Positions 1 through 5,996 of a stretch of 9,352 bases of DNA are shown here, piece by piece. The translations under genes and the position numbers were made by a program. A model generated the notes under the pieces. It saw nothing but the letters and a program-made list of their open reading frames with translations. It did no database searches and was not told the DNA's origin. Numbering within the stretch: position 1 is the first letter of the stretch; every line of letters starts with the position of its first letter. Origin of the DNA: CAZCBJ01 sp964496705 (GTDB taxonomy: Bacteria > Chloroflexota > Anaerolineae > Anaerolineales > Anaerolineaceae); NCBI GenBank assembly GCA_964496705.1, contig CAZCBJ010000158.1, positions 1 to 9,352 on the forward strand, in the 5' to 3' direction.

Positions 1-1302
1 CCTTTCGATCTGCGTACTCCAGAAGGTAAGCTGCTCTTTCACCTGATTAGTTCACTTGGGGAATTCTATTCTGATAATGTTTCGAAAGAAACGAATAAAG
101 GCAAGCTGGAAAGGTCCCTTCAGGGTTACCACAATGGCGCGGTGCCTTGGGGCTACACTAGCCAGCTCATCGGAATCCGCAAGATGGGTGTGCCCGATCC
201 TGAGAAGGCTCCTGTGGTAGTCGAGATGTTCGAGCGTTATGCCACTGGGGCATACTCAGACCAGGAGATCGCCGAATGGCTGAACGGACAGGGCTTTCGC
301 ACCAATCGAGACCATCCCTTTGGCAAAGACGCCGTGCGGGACATGCTCTGCAACGCCTACTATATGGGGATGATCCGTTATCGGGGGATGACGGTGCGTC
401 CCAAGGGTGTCAGTTTTCGTTCTACACCACCTCAGGTATCTGAAGGTCAGCATGAACCGATTATCAGTGAAGAGCTTTGGCAACGATCCCAGGCCATGCG
501 TTCAAGCCGTCGAGCAACCGTAAAAACCATCAAGAAAACCGTGCGGATCAACTTGCTCCAGGGCTTGGTGGTTTGCGCCAACTGCGGCAGGCGGTTACGT
601 ATCCAAACCCCCAAGAATTGCCCGACATACTATAGGGAAGAGTCTCACCTGCGCGGTTATCACAATTGTCCCTACATCGGGCAGAGTATGCGCGCCGATC
701 TGATCGACGACCAGGTGGCAGAGTTGATTCGCTCCATCCATTTGCCGGATAACTGGGAGCCGATCGTGCGCCAGATGCTCGATAACCAGCGCGAGAGGGC
801 AGATCCCGAGGCCGAGCGCAAAGAGATTCGTGGCATGTTGCGCCTGATGCGAGACAACTTTGAGCGTGGGCTGTACGAGGGCGAAGAGTACCAGTACTGG
901 CAGAAGGTCAGTGGTTTGAAGGAAAAACTGGCTTTATTGGAGCGTGTTCCTGAGCCTGCCCTGAATCGGGCGGCTCGGACCCTACTCGACTTACGCATAA
1001 CCTGGGAAAGCACCACTAAGGAAGAGCGCAAGGATCTTGTTCACGTCATGATCCAGGAAGTTGGCGTTGACGTGGAAATCAAACGTGTCCTCTGGGTGAA
1101 AGCCCGTCCGGATTACGAGCCACTCTTCTCTATCCTGGACGGCTTGCGCCATTATGCCGATAGGCGATTTTGGATAGAGAGATTTTTGACGCCAGAGGAC
1201 AACTGTGACGTAGAGGAAAATACAGGACAAGTGAGTACCGGTGTCGAAATCGTGCTGCAGATGTCCCACAATACCTTGACGAGAGCAGAGGAGTATATAT
1301 AA
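1..1302 (+). CDS. Large serine recombinase (site-specific integrase), 5'-truncated by the window edge
   Basis: The plus-strand frame is open from base 1 to the TAA at 1300-1302 (433 residues visible), so the start lies outside the window; the GTG at 142 is internal. Residues about 1-45 are the end of the resolvase catalytic domain (TPEGKLLF, then EFYSDNVSKETNKGKLER). Residues about 48-150 match the 'Recombinase' domain (VPWGY; NGQGFRTN; NAYYMGMIRYRG). A zinc-ribbon region follows with CxxC at 192/195 and a further Cys at 223, then a charged coiled-coil-like stretch around 270-315. The catalytic serine, normally near the N-terminus, is in the missing part (about 110 residues). Such enzymes integrate and excise phages, ICEs and other elements through short att sites. 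Its 3' end faces a spacer and a tRNA-Ser gene, so the element it serves probably extends left. The base composition is less GC-rich than the metabolic genes to the right. The family call is firm; the element type is unknown. Confidence 0.93.
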   Translation, partial: PFDLRTPEGKLLFHLISSLGEFYSDNVSKETNKGKLERSLQGYHNGAVPWGYTSQLIGIRKMGVPDPEKAPVVVEMFERYATGAYSDQEIAEWLNGQGFRTNRDHPFGKDAVRDMLCNAYYMGMIRYRGMTVRPKGVSFRSTPPQVSEGQHEPIISEELWQRSQAMRSSRRATVKTIKKTVRINLLQGLVVCANCGRRLRIQTPKNCPTYYREESHLRGYHNCPYIGQSMRADLIDDQVAELIRSIHLPDNWEPIVRQMLDNQRERADPEAERKEIRGMLRLMRDNFERGLYEGEEYQYWQKVSGLKEKLALLERVPEPALNRAARTLLDLRITWESTTKEERKDLVHVMIQEVGVDVEIKRVLWVKARPDYEPLFSILDGLRHYADRRFWIERFLTPEDNCDVEENTGQVSTGVEIVLQMSHNTLTRAEEYI

Positions 1303-1450
1303 TGAGGAGTATGCACCTTAAAAGTGAGATCGCCCAGCTGGAACTGAGCGATCTCTGTCGTAAGCCCTCGGTCGGTTAGGACCATATCACCAAACGATTG
1401 AGGCTGGCGATAATGTGCAGCTTTCACTGCTACGAGGATCTTCCGACCTG
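1303..1450. other. Spacer between recombinase and tRNA-Ser; possible element end
   Basis: This 148-base stretch has no credible gene. It separates the 3' end of the recombinase from the 3' end of the tRNA, so the two genes converge. Its only clear structure is the hairpin at 1326-1355. If the recombinase belongs to an integrated element ending here, the attachment half-site should lie in or near this spacer. No duplicated core can be recognised because the opposite end of the element is outside the window. The tRNA appears intact and does not encode the 3' CCA. Confidence 0.45.
1326..1355 (-). terminator. Strong hairpin, possible terminator for tRNA-Ser
   Basis: A perfect 8-base inverted repeat (GAGATCGC / GCGATCTC) is followed inward by one mismatch, three more pairs (CAG/CTG) and a six-base loop. 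Read on the minus strand the stem is followed by ACTTTTAA, a short T-run compatible with a weak intrinsic terminator about 95 nt past the tRNA. Read on the plus strand it lies 23 nt after the recombinase stop but is followed by TGTCGT, which is not terminator-like. It could instead be a recombinase or regulator binding site. The structure is certain; the function is inferred. Confidence 0.4.
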
Positions 1451-1538
1451 CGGAGAGGGTGGGATTCGAACCCACGGTGACGACAAGCGCCACAACGGTT
1501 TTCGAGACCGCCCCGATCGGCCGCTCCGGCACCTCTCC
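1451..1538 (-). tRNA. tRNA-Ser (anticodon CGA)
   Basis: The minus strand folds as a class II tRNA of 88 nt. The acceptor stem is GGAGAGG/CCTCTCC with discriminator G. The D-stem is CCG/CGG. The anticodon stem is GCGGT/ACCGT around the loop CTCGAAA, which gives anticodon CGA for the serine codon UCG. A long variable arm, GTGGCG/CGTCAC with a five-base loop, is typical of tRNA-Ser. The T-arm is GTGGG-TTCGAAT-CCCAC. The 3' CCA is not encoded (the next bases are CAG). A consensus extended -10 promoter lies immediately upstream. Confidence 0.96.
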
Positions 1539-1553
1539 GAATCAAGCGGCAAA

Positions 1554-1562
1554 ATTATATCA
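1554..1562 (-). promoter_or_regulatory. Extended -10 promoter of tRNA-Ser
   Basis: On the minus strand this reads TGATATAAT: a perfect TATAAT hexamer preceded by TG at the extended -10 position. Transcription would start near 1547, about nine bases before the mature tRNA 5' end at 1538. No convincing -35 box is seen at 17 bp, which is normal for extended -10 promoters. It sits in the 33-base gap between the tRNA and the stop codon of the membrane-protein gene. Confidence 0.7.
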
Positions 1563-1571
1563 TATCGCGCC

Positions 1572-2294
1572 TCACCCGGCGAAGACAAACCAGATCAGCG
1601 CGATGAACATCAGCACCGCCAGAATCAACATAAGGAAACTGACCAGCCAGATGCCCGCCAGACCGGTGACGCAGCCCACCGCCACGATTAACGCCAGAAA
1701 GCCCATAGCGTAGGCTGCGTTCAATTGTTTGCCTGCCAGCAATCGCACCCCTTTGCGCCACAACACACCCCCGGCTGCCATCGCCAGCCAACTGAAGATC
1801 AGCGCAATCGCGATGACCTGCGATCCGCTCAGGAATTTGATCGGCAGTACCAGAATGCCGCAGGAGGAGGAGCGCGCCGGCTGCAGATAAGCGCGAAAGG
1901 CGAACACGCGCGCCATGATCAGCAGGTTATAGGCTGCGTCCTGCGGGCTGACTGTCCAGGTCAACTGCTGTGTCTCTCCTGGTGCCAGCTTGAGCAGCGT
2001 ATCTTCCTCGCGCATCAGGGTGATGAAGCCGTCGGTGACATGCAGGCGCACGCGGCGGGTGATGTTTTGCACGCTCGGATTGCCGAAGGTGGCATGCAGC
2101 GTGCCGCTTTCGGCGCGGGTGATGATCATCGGGCAGTTGAAGGTGCTCTCGGCTTCATCCGACACCAGCGCCGAGTCGAACAACTGGGCTTCGTAATCCG
2201 CCCAGGCGGTGCTGGCATAAAACAGTAGCCCGACCACCAACCCGGCGATGTAGAGCGTCAGTCCCAGGCTGCGCAGCAGGTTTAGATTTTTCAC
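1572..2294 (-). CDS. Membrane protein of unknown function with exported beta-rich domain
   Basis: I do not recognise a named family. The 240-residue product starts with a hydrophobic segment (about residues 8-28, LGLTLYIAGLVVGLLFYAST) ending in TAWA-DYE, which could be a signal peptide with an AxA-like cleavage site or an anchor. Residues about 30-140 form a polar, beta-strand-rich domain (FNCPMII; LHATFGNPSVQNITRRV; LKLAPGETQQLTWTV) resembling an extracytoplasmic immunoglobulin-like fold. The rest is very hydrophobic, with roughly three membrane segments: VIAIALIFSWLAMAAGGVLW, then two adjoining stretches up to the C-terminal LIWFVFAG. The GTG start at 2294 is chosen because it falls 2 nt after the upstream stop and is preceded by GAGG about 11 nt away. 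The frame stays open to 2678, but that part is a shadow of the upstream gene. It is coupled to the pyruvate-kinase-domain gene; any functional link is only inferred from that. Confidence 0.8.
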   Translation of the reverse strand: MKNLNLLRSLGLTLYIAGLVVGLLFYASTAWADYEAQLFDSALVSDEAESTFNCPMIITRAESGTLHATFGNPSVQNITRRVRLHVTDGFITLMREEDTLLKLAPGETQQLTWTVSPQDAAYNLLIMARVFAFRAYLQPARSSSCGILVLPIKFLSGSQVIAIALIFSWLAMAAGGVLWRKGVRLLAGKQLNAAYAMGFLALIVAVGCVTGLAGIWLVSFLMLILAVLMFIALIWFVFAG

Positions 2295-2296
2295 GA

Positions 2297-2869
2297 TTAG
2301 GGAATCCTCGGCTTGGCCAGCACTTCGCGGATTTCCAACTGGCTGAAAGTGCGCGGGTAGGCGGGCTTGCACACGATGGCGGTGTCGGCTCCCGAGCCGG
2401 TGCCGGCGATGGCGACCACCTCCTGGCTCATGTCCAGCAGCCCGGCGTCGGCGGCCATCAGCAGACATTCCACCGCCACCTTCATCCCCTGGCAGAAGCA
2501 GTAGAAGGTGTCGCGCACGATCTCCTCGGTGCTGCGTCCGCCGTACTTCTCGGTGAAAGCCGAGCCCACCCCATCGCCCAGCGCATGGATGCCGGTGTGC
2601 ACGATCACCCCCATCTGGGTCAGCTCGGCCTTGGTTTGTGCGTCCATTGTCCAGCCCTTGTCCTCCCAGCCGTGGCAAATTGACACCGCGATGACTTTGA
2701 TGCCCAACGGCGAGAAGACCGCGTGTGCCCGCCGCGCGGTTGCTCCATACGATGAAGCCACCACCGCCTGGCGGATGCCCAGCGTCCAGGCCCGGTCGGC
2801 GGCCAGTTTCAACACGTCGTCGGTGTTGTGCTCGCCGGCTTTCTCAAACAGCAGGGTTTTCAGTTCCAT
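2297..2869 (-). CDS. Stand-alone pyruvate kinase C-terminal (alpha/beta) domain protein
   Basis: The 190-residue protein matches the pyruvate-kinase C-terminal domain (PK_C), the part of pyruvate kinase that binds allosteric effectors, without the catalytic barrel. Visible signatures are VVASSYGATARRA at about 37-49 (corresponding to the G-x-TA segment of pyruvate kinase) and the near-C-terminal AIAGTGSGADTAIVCKPA at about 153-170 (the GTGxGADTA motif). Several cysteines (65, 124, 126, 135) lie in the middle. Such free-standing domains occur in anaerobic bacteria and archaea; their biochemical role is not established, and ligand sensing is an inference. The start is the ATG at 2869, preceded by GGAGG at a 5-nt spacing; a TTG at 2881 in the same frame lies upstream of that site and is less likely. 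It is followed after 2 nt by the membrane-protein gene. The upstream leader contains copy 1 of the CGCAGAG repeat. Confidence 0.88.
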   Translation of the reverse strand: MELKTLLFEKAGEHNTDDVLKLAADRAWTLGIRQAVVASSYGATARRAHAVFSPLGIKVIAVSICHGWEDKGWTMDAQTKAELTQMGVIVHTGIHALGDGVGSAFTEKYGGRSTEEIVRDTFYCFCQGMKVAVECLLMAADAGLLDMSQEVVAIAGTGSGADTAIVCKPAYPRTFSQLEIREVLAKPRIP

Positions 2870-2881
2870 TGTATCCTCCAA

Positions 2882-3117
2882 AAATTTTTTTCACGCAGAG
2901 GCGCAGAGTGCGCAGAGATTTATAATAATTAAGAAGGGAGAAAAGTAGAAATATTTTTATTTTGCGAGAGACTTCACGCGGAGCCGCAGAGTGCGCAGAG
3001 ATTTTTTTATAAATAAGAGAAGAATGTAGAGAAAACATGTTTTAAGAGTGAGTTCACGCGGAGGTGCAGAGTATTATTAGGGGGACTGTTCCAACAGAAG
3101 GAGATCACACATAAACC
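2882..3117. repeat. Three-copy CGCAGAG-type repeat array, AT-rich
   Basis: This 236-base gene-free stretch holds three direct copies of a repeat starting TTCACGC: copy 1 at 2890-2921, copy 2 at 2973-3004 and copy 3 at 3053-3075. The full unit is TTCACGC(A/G)GAG, then two CGCAGAG-like heptamers, then ATTT. Copy 3 lacks the last heptamer. Starts are 83 and 80 bp apart, and the AT-rich stretches between them are themselves alike (ATTT, then TAAG-A-rich, then GTAGA), so the whole roughly 80-bp unit appears tandemly duplicated. On the minus strand TATAAA (2924-2919) could be a weak -10 for the pyruvate-kinase-domain gene, placing copy 1 in its leader; no -35 box is convincing. The remaining 3076-3117 shows nothing recognisable. 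Confidence 0.85.
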
Positions 3118-3513
3118 CTAATTCTCCTGGGACTCGATCAGGTTATTGGCGATCCGGTAAATACCATTTTTAATCAGTACCGCGCCGAAATTGATCAATA
3201 ATCCCAGGCGTTTATCCATCAGGCGAAGGTAGGTTAGGAGTTGTTTTTTGTGGACTGGTAAAACTGTTTCGGTCGATTTCAATTCGACGACCACCAGGTC
3301 CTCAACCAGGATATCCACACGAAACCCAACATCCAACCGAACTTCTTCATAGACTACTGGAAAATCCACCTCCGTTTTGATGTGTAAACCTCGTTTTACC
3401 AGCTCATACGCCATCACTTTTTGATAAACGGATTCTAGCAATCCTGGTCCAAGGCGTGTGTGTATCTTGTAAGCCGTATCCACCACCACACCTGAAATTT
3501 CATTCAATAACAT
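3118..3513 (-). CDS. GxxExxY family protein (PDDEXK-like nuclease fold)
   Basis: The 131-residue protein has the defining GxxExxY motif as GLLESVY at residues 24-30, in the typical context RLGPGLLESVYQKVMAYEL. Later it carries a PDDEXK-like core: VGFRVDILVED (Asp near residue 63) followed by VVVELKSTE (the E-x-K pair near 74-76), then an alternating hydrophobic end (LLTYLRLMDKRLGLLINFGA). Members are small, often present in several copies per genome and of unproven function; the fold suggests a nucleic-acid-cleaving or nucleic-acid-binding role. The ATG at 3513 is preceded by AAAGGTAGG at a usable distance. The gene is AT-rich compared with its neighbours and flanked by CGCAGAG repeats on both sides, which suggests acquisition as a unit. 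It interrupts the spacing between the RNase gene and the pyruvate-kinase-domain gene. The family assignment is strong; the function is unknown. Confidence 0.92.
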   Translation of the reverse strand: MLLNEISGVVVDTAYKIHTRLGPGLLESVYQKVMAYELVKRGLHIKTEVDFPVVYEEVRLDVGFRVDILVEDLVVVELKSTETVLPVHKKQLLTYLRLMDKRLGLLINFGAVLIKNGIYRIANNLIESQEN

Positions 3514-3545
3514 CGTCCTACCTTTTGAAACTCATATTAATTTCT

Positions 3546-3573
3546 TCTCTGCTACTCTGCGGCTCTGCGTGAG
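3546..3573 (-). repeat. Inverted copy of the CGCAGAG-type repeat
   Basis: The minus strand from 3573 reads CTCACGCAGAGCCGCAGAG, then TAGCAGAGA. It is the same repeat as the copies at 2890-3075 but inverted, and it lies 4 bases downstream of the stop codon of the RNase gene (3578-3580) and upstream of the GxxExxY start. Together with the left copies it brackets that gene. Confidence 0.85.
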
Positions 3574-3577
3574 TCTG

Positions 3578-4972
3578 CTATACCTCCAGCTCGTCATATC
3601 GCGCCGGATACACAACCTCCGTCATGCCTGCCTCCTCCAGTTTCTGTCGGAAGACGCTCTCGGCGCGCTCTTCGCCGTGCACCAGGATCAACTTTTGGAT
3701 GGAAGCGCGGCTGGCCAGCGCATACTTGAGCAGGAAATCCTGGCCGGCGTGGGCTGAAAGCCCACCGATGGTGGCCACCTCGGCGTGCACCTCGAACTCC
3801 TCGCCGAAGATGCGCACGCGCCGGTCTCCGTCCGCCAGCCGCCGGCCCAGCGTGTGGGGCGCCTGCCAGGATACGATGCAGATGGTGTTGCGCGAATTCT
3901 CAATGTTGTTGCGCAGGTGGTGCAAGATGCGACCGGTTTCGGCCATGCCCGAGGCCGAAATGATCACCATCGGCGAGAAGCGGTCGTTGAGCGCCTTGGA
4001 CTCGGCCACGCTCTGGGTGTAGGTCAGGTCGCGGAAGCTCAACGCCGGGTGGCGGGCGGCTTCGACGAACTGGTGCGTTTCCGTGTCCAGGTAATCGGGG
4101 AACTCGGAGAACACCTGCGAGGCGTTGGTGGCCAGCGGGCTGTCCACGTACACCGGGATGCGCGGCAGGTCGCCCTGGGTGATCATGCGGTTCAGGTTGT
4201 AAACCAGCTCCTGGGTGCGCCCGACCGCAAAAGCCGGCACAATCACCTTGCCGCCGCGTTTAAAGGTGCGCAGCACCACATCGCGAAACTCGGTGAAGGC
4301 CAGTTCAGGGTCGCGGTGGGGCTTGTCGCCGTAAGTACATTCCATCATCAGCACATCCGCGTTTTCCGGCAGCACCGGATCGCGCAGCAGCGGCAGCCGC
4401 TCGCGGCCGATATCGCCTGAGAACCAGAAGCGCAGCTTGCGGCCTTTTTCCTCGAGATCCAGGACGATGGCCGCCGATCCGAGGATGTGCCCGGCTTCGA
4501 TCAGGCGCGCGCTGACCCCCGGCACCGGCTCAAAGGGGAGATCGTATTTCACCGGGCGGAAGTAGGAGGCCACCTGTGCGGCATCTTCCGCCGTGTAGAG
4601 TGGTTCCACGGGCGGCTTTCCCTGGCGCTTGAGCTTCTTGTTGAGGTAAGCCGCATCCGCCTCCTGGATATGCCCCGAATCGCGCAGCATGATGTCTGCC
4701 AGACGGGCGGTGGGCGGGGTCAGGTAGATCGGCCCGCGGTAGCCGCGCTTGATCAGATTGGGCAAGTTGCCGCTGTGATCGATGTGTGCGTGGGAGAGAA
4801 TCATCGCATCCACCTGGCGCGGGTCGAAGGGGAAGTTCAGGTTGCAATGGTAGCACTCCTCACGCTTGCCCTGGAAAAAGCCACATTCCAGCAGCAGGCT
4901 GTGCCCGTTAATCGAAAGCAGGTATTGTGAGCCGGTAACCGTCTGGGCTGCACCGTTAAACGCGATTTTCAT
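3578..4972 (-). CDS. Beta-CASP metallo-beta-lactamase RNase (CPSF73-like exonuclease)
   Basis: The 464-residue protein has the complete architecture of a bacterial beta-CASP RNase such as Thermus TTHA0252. The metallo-beta-lactamase part starts MKIAFNGAAQTVTGS and has motif HAHIDH at 61-66, a metal-binding His at 162 (EAGHILGSA) and Asp at 187 (SGDIGR). The beta-CASP insert has motif A Glu211 (ECTYG), the PAFAVGRTQE helix start at 246-255, motif B at 341-352 (SGMAETGRILHH) and motif C His408 (GLSAHAGQ), and the protein closes with LVHGEERA at 430-437. A His at motif C is the form linked to RNA rather than DNA substrates. It probably binds two zinc ions and degrades or processes RNA in the cytoplasm. 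The ATG at 4972 follows GAGG at a 5-nt spacing. It is the third gene of a tight run, 28 nt after the sugar kinase. All catalytic residues appear intact. Confidence 0.94.
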   Translation of the reverse strand: MKIAFNGAAQTVTGSQYLLSINGHSLLLECGFFQGKREECYHCNLNFPFDPRQVDAMILSHAHIDHSGNLPNLIKRGYRGPIYLTPPTARLADIMLRDSGHIQEADAAYLNKKLKRQGKPPVEPLYTAEDAAQVASYFRPVKYDLPFEPVPGVSARLIEAGHILGSAAIVLDLEEKGRKLRFWFSGDIGRERLPLLRDPVLPENADVLMMECTYGDKPHRDPELAFTEFRDVVLRTFKRGGKVIVPAFAVGRTQELVYNLNRMITQGDLPRIPVYVDSPLATNASQVFSEFPDYLDTETHQFVEAARHPALSFRDLTYTQSVAESKALNDRFSPMVIISASGMAETGRILHHLRNNIENSRNTICIVSWQAPHTLGRRLADGDRRVRIFGEEFEVHAEVATIGGLSAHAGQDFLLKYALASRASIQKLILVHGEERAESVFRQKLEEAGMTEVVYPARYDELEV

Positions 4973-5000
4973 AGTGCCTCAGCATGGATCAAGATAATAA

Positions 5001-5939
5001 CTAATCAAACTCCAGCAATCGTTCCACTTCTTTGCGTGTTGGCGCACCTTCCATCGGGCCTTTGCGCGTCACCGCCAGCGCTCCCACCGCGTTGGCGAAG
5101 CGCCCTACTTCCACCAGCGACATGCCCTCCAGCAGCCCCGCCGTGAAGCCCGCGCTGAATGAGTCGCCCGCGCCGGTGGGATCCACTTCTTCGACGATGA
5201 AGCCCGGTACGTCCAGCACCTGCGTCCCGGCGTAGATGCGCGAACCCTGCGCGCCGCGTTTAAGCGCCACCGTCTTGCCTTGTGCCGCCCAGATGCGGCA
5301 GCCCTGGTCGTCGGAGAAGGCGCCGGTCAGCATGGCTGCCTCGCTCAGGCTGGGGAAGATCACGTTGGCGCGCTCGATGACCGGCACGCACAGCTCGCGG
5401 ATTTGCTCCACGCTGAGCAGCTCCGGGCGGATATTGGGGTCAAAGCTCACCCGCGCATCCGGCGGCAGGCAGTCCATGGCTGCCAGGCAGGCCTGGCGCG
5501 CGCTCTCGCTCATCGCCAGGTTGCAGCCGGTCAGGTGCAGCCATTTGCAAGCGGCGAAATATTCTTTGCTGATGTGCTGGGGTCCCAACTGCCCGGCCGC
5601 GGCATGGCGCATGTGGTAAATGAATTTGCGCGAGCCGTCGCCAAAATAGGCCACGAAGGCCACCCCGGTGGTCTGGCCAGCCAGCACTTCGCCGCAGGAA
5701 AAATCCACCCCGTCGCGGGCGAAACGCTCGAGCAGGCAGCGGCCGAAGTCGTCCGGCCCGACCACACCGATGAACCCCGCGGAACGCCCCAGCCGGGCGA
5801 CCGTGTCGATGTAGATGGGCGTGTCGCCGCTGGGATAGGGACCGCTGAAGGCGCCGGGCTGGTCGAGCGGCTCATCCAATTGCACGCGCATGATCTCGAC
5901 CAGCATGTTGCCCATCGAAATGACTTCGGGTGTGTTCAT
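5001..5939 (-). CDS. PfkB family sugar kinase, 2-keto-3-deoxygluconate-kinase-like
   Basis: The 312-residue protein is a ribokinase/PfkB-family kinase that transfers phosphate from ATP to a sugar or sugar acid. The N-terminal substrate-binding segment has SGDTPIYIDTVARLG (37-51) and GVVGPDDFG (58-66). FDPNIRPELL at 166-175 is a motif shared with 2-keto-3-deoxygluconate and related kinases. The PfkB signature DPTGAGDSFSAGF is at 253-265, with the catalytic base Asp259 and the GAGD anion hole. Length is normal. The exact substrate cannot be read from the sequence: KDG kinase is the closest guess, while fructokinase or a nucleoside-type kinase are alternatives. The start MNTPEVISMGNML fits the family, with AGAGG a few bases upstream. 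The gene lies 57 nt after the acyl-CoA synthetase and 28 nt before the RNase, consistent with one transcript. Confidence 0.9.
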   Translation of the reverse strand: MNTPEVISMGNMLVEIMRVQLDEPLDQPGAFSGPYPSGDTPIYIDTVARLGRSAGFIGVVGPDDFGRCLLERFARDGVDFSCGEVLAGQTTGVAFVAYFGDGSRKFIYHMRHAAAGQLGPQHISKEYFAACKWLHLTGCNLAMSESARQACLAAMDCLPPDARVSFDPNIRPELLSVEQIRELCVPVIERANVIFPSLSEAAMLTGAFSDDQGCRIWAAQGKTVALKRGAQGSRIYAGTQVLDVPGFIVEEVDPTGAGDSFSAGFTAGLLEGMSLVEVGRFANAVGALAVTRKGPMEGAPTRKEVERLLEFD

Positions 5940-5996
5940 AACAGCCTCTTATGTTCGGTTTTGATGAATAGATCTGCGCTATCTGCGGATTCCTCC

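Larger units (their letters stand above)
2890..3573. mobile_element. Putative GxxExxY cassette bounded by inverted CGCAGAG repeats
   Basis: One small nuclease-fold gene (3118-3513) is enclosed by repeats pointing inward from both sides: copies 1-3 on the left in plus orientation and one copy on the right in minus orientation. Copy 3 (3053-3075) and the right copy (3573-3550) are the most alike in structure: both have two units and then GCAGAGTA, like terminal inverted repeats of an element of about 520 bp. The island is visibly AT-rich (25 G/C in the 60 bases at 3121-3180, against 47 of 60 at 7141-7200). It separates genes that are otherwise all in one orientation. No target-site duplication can be demonstrated, and no transposase is encoded, so mobility would need outside help or an unknown mechanism. 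Confidence 0.4.

Noticed and set aside
1152..1532. Minus-strand open frame of 126 codons running through the tRNA
   Set aside because: It begins inside the tRNA-Ser sequence and continues antisense to the recombinase; the start is a translation of tRNA, a known source of false proteins.
1398..1713. Two plus-strand open frames over the tRNA (one reading GGIRTHGD)
   Set aside because: They are antisense translations of tRNA-Ser and of the membrane-protein 3' end; GGIRTHG-type peptides are typical false calls over tRNA genes.
2295..2678. N-terminal extension of the membrane-protein frame over the upstream gene
   Set aside because: The extra 128 codons are low-complexity Gly/Arg-rich sequence in a shadow frame of the PK_C gene; the GTG at 2294 has a ribosome-binding site and a signal-like hydrophobic segment right after it.
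2890..3075. CRISPR array
   Set aside because: The spacers are about 50 bp, AT-rich and similar to each other rather than unique, the repeat copies are degenerate, and no cas gene is present.
3098..3103. Perfect plus-strand ribosome-binding-like AAGGAG after the repeat array
   Set aside because: No start codon follows at a usable distance (it reads ATAAAC) and no plus-strand gene is there; likely chance.
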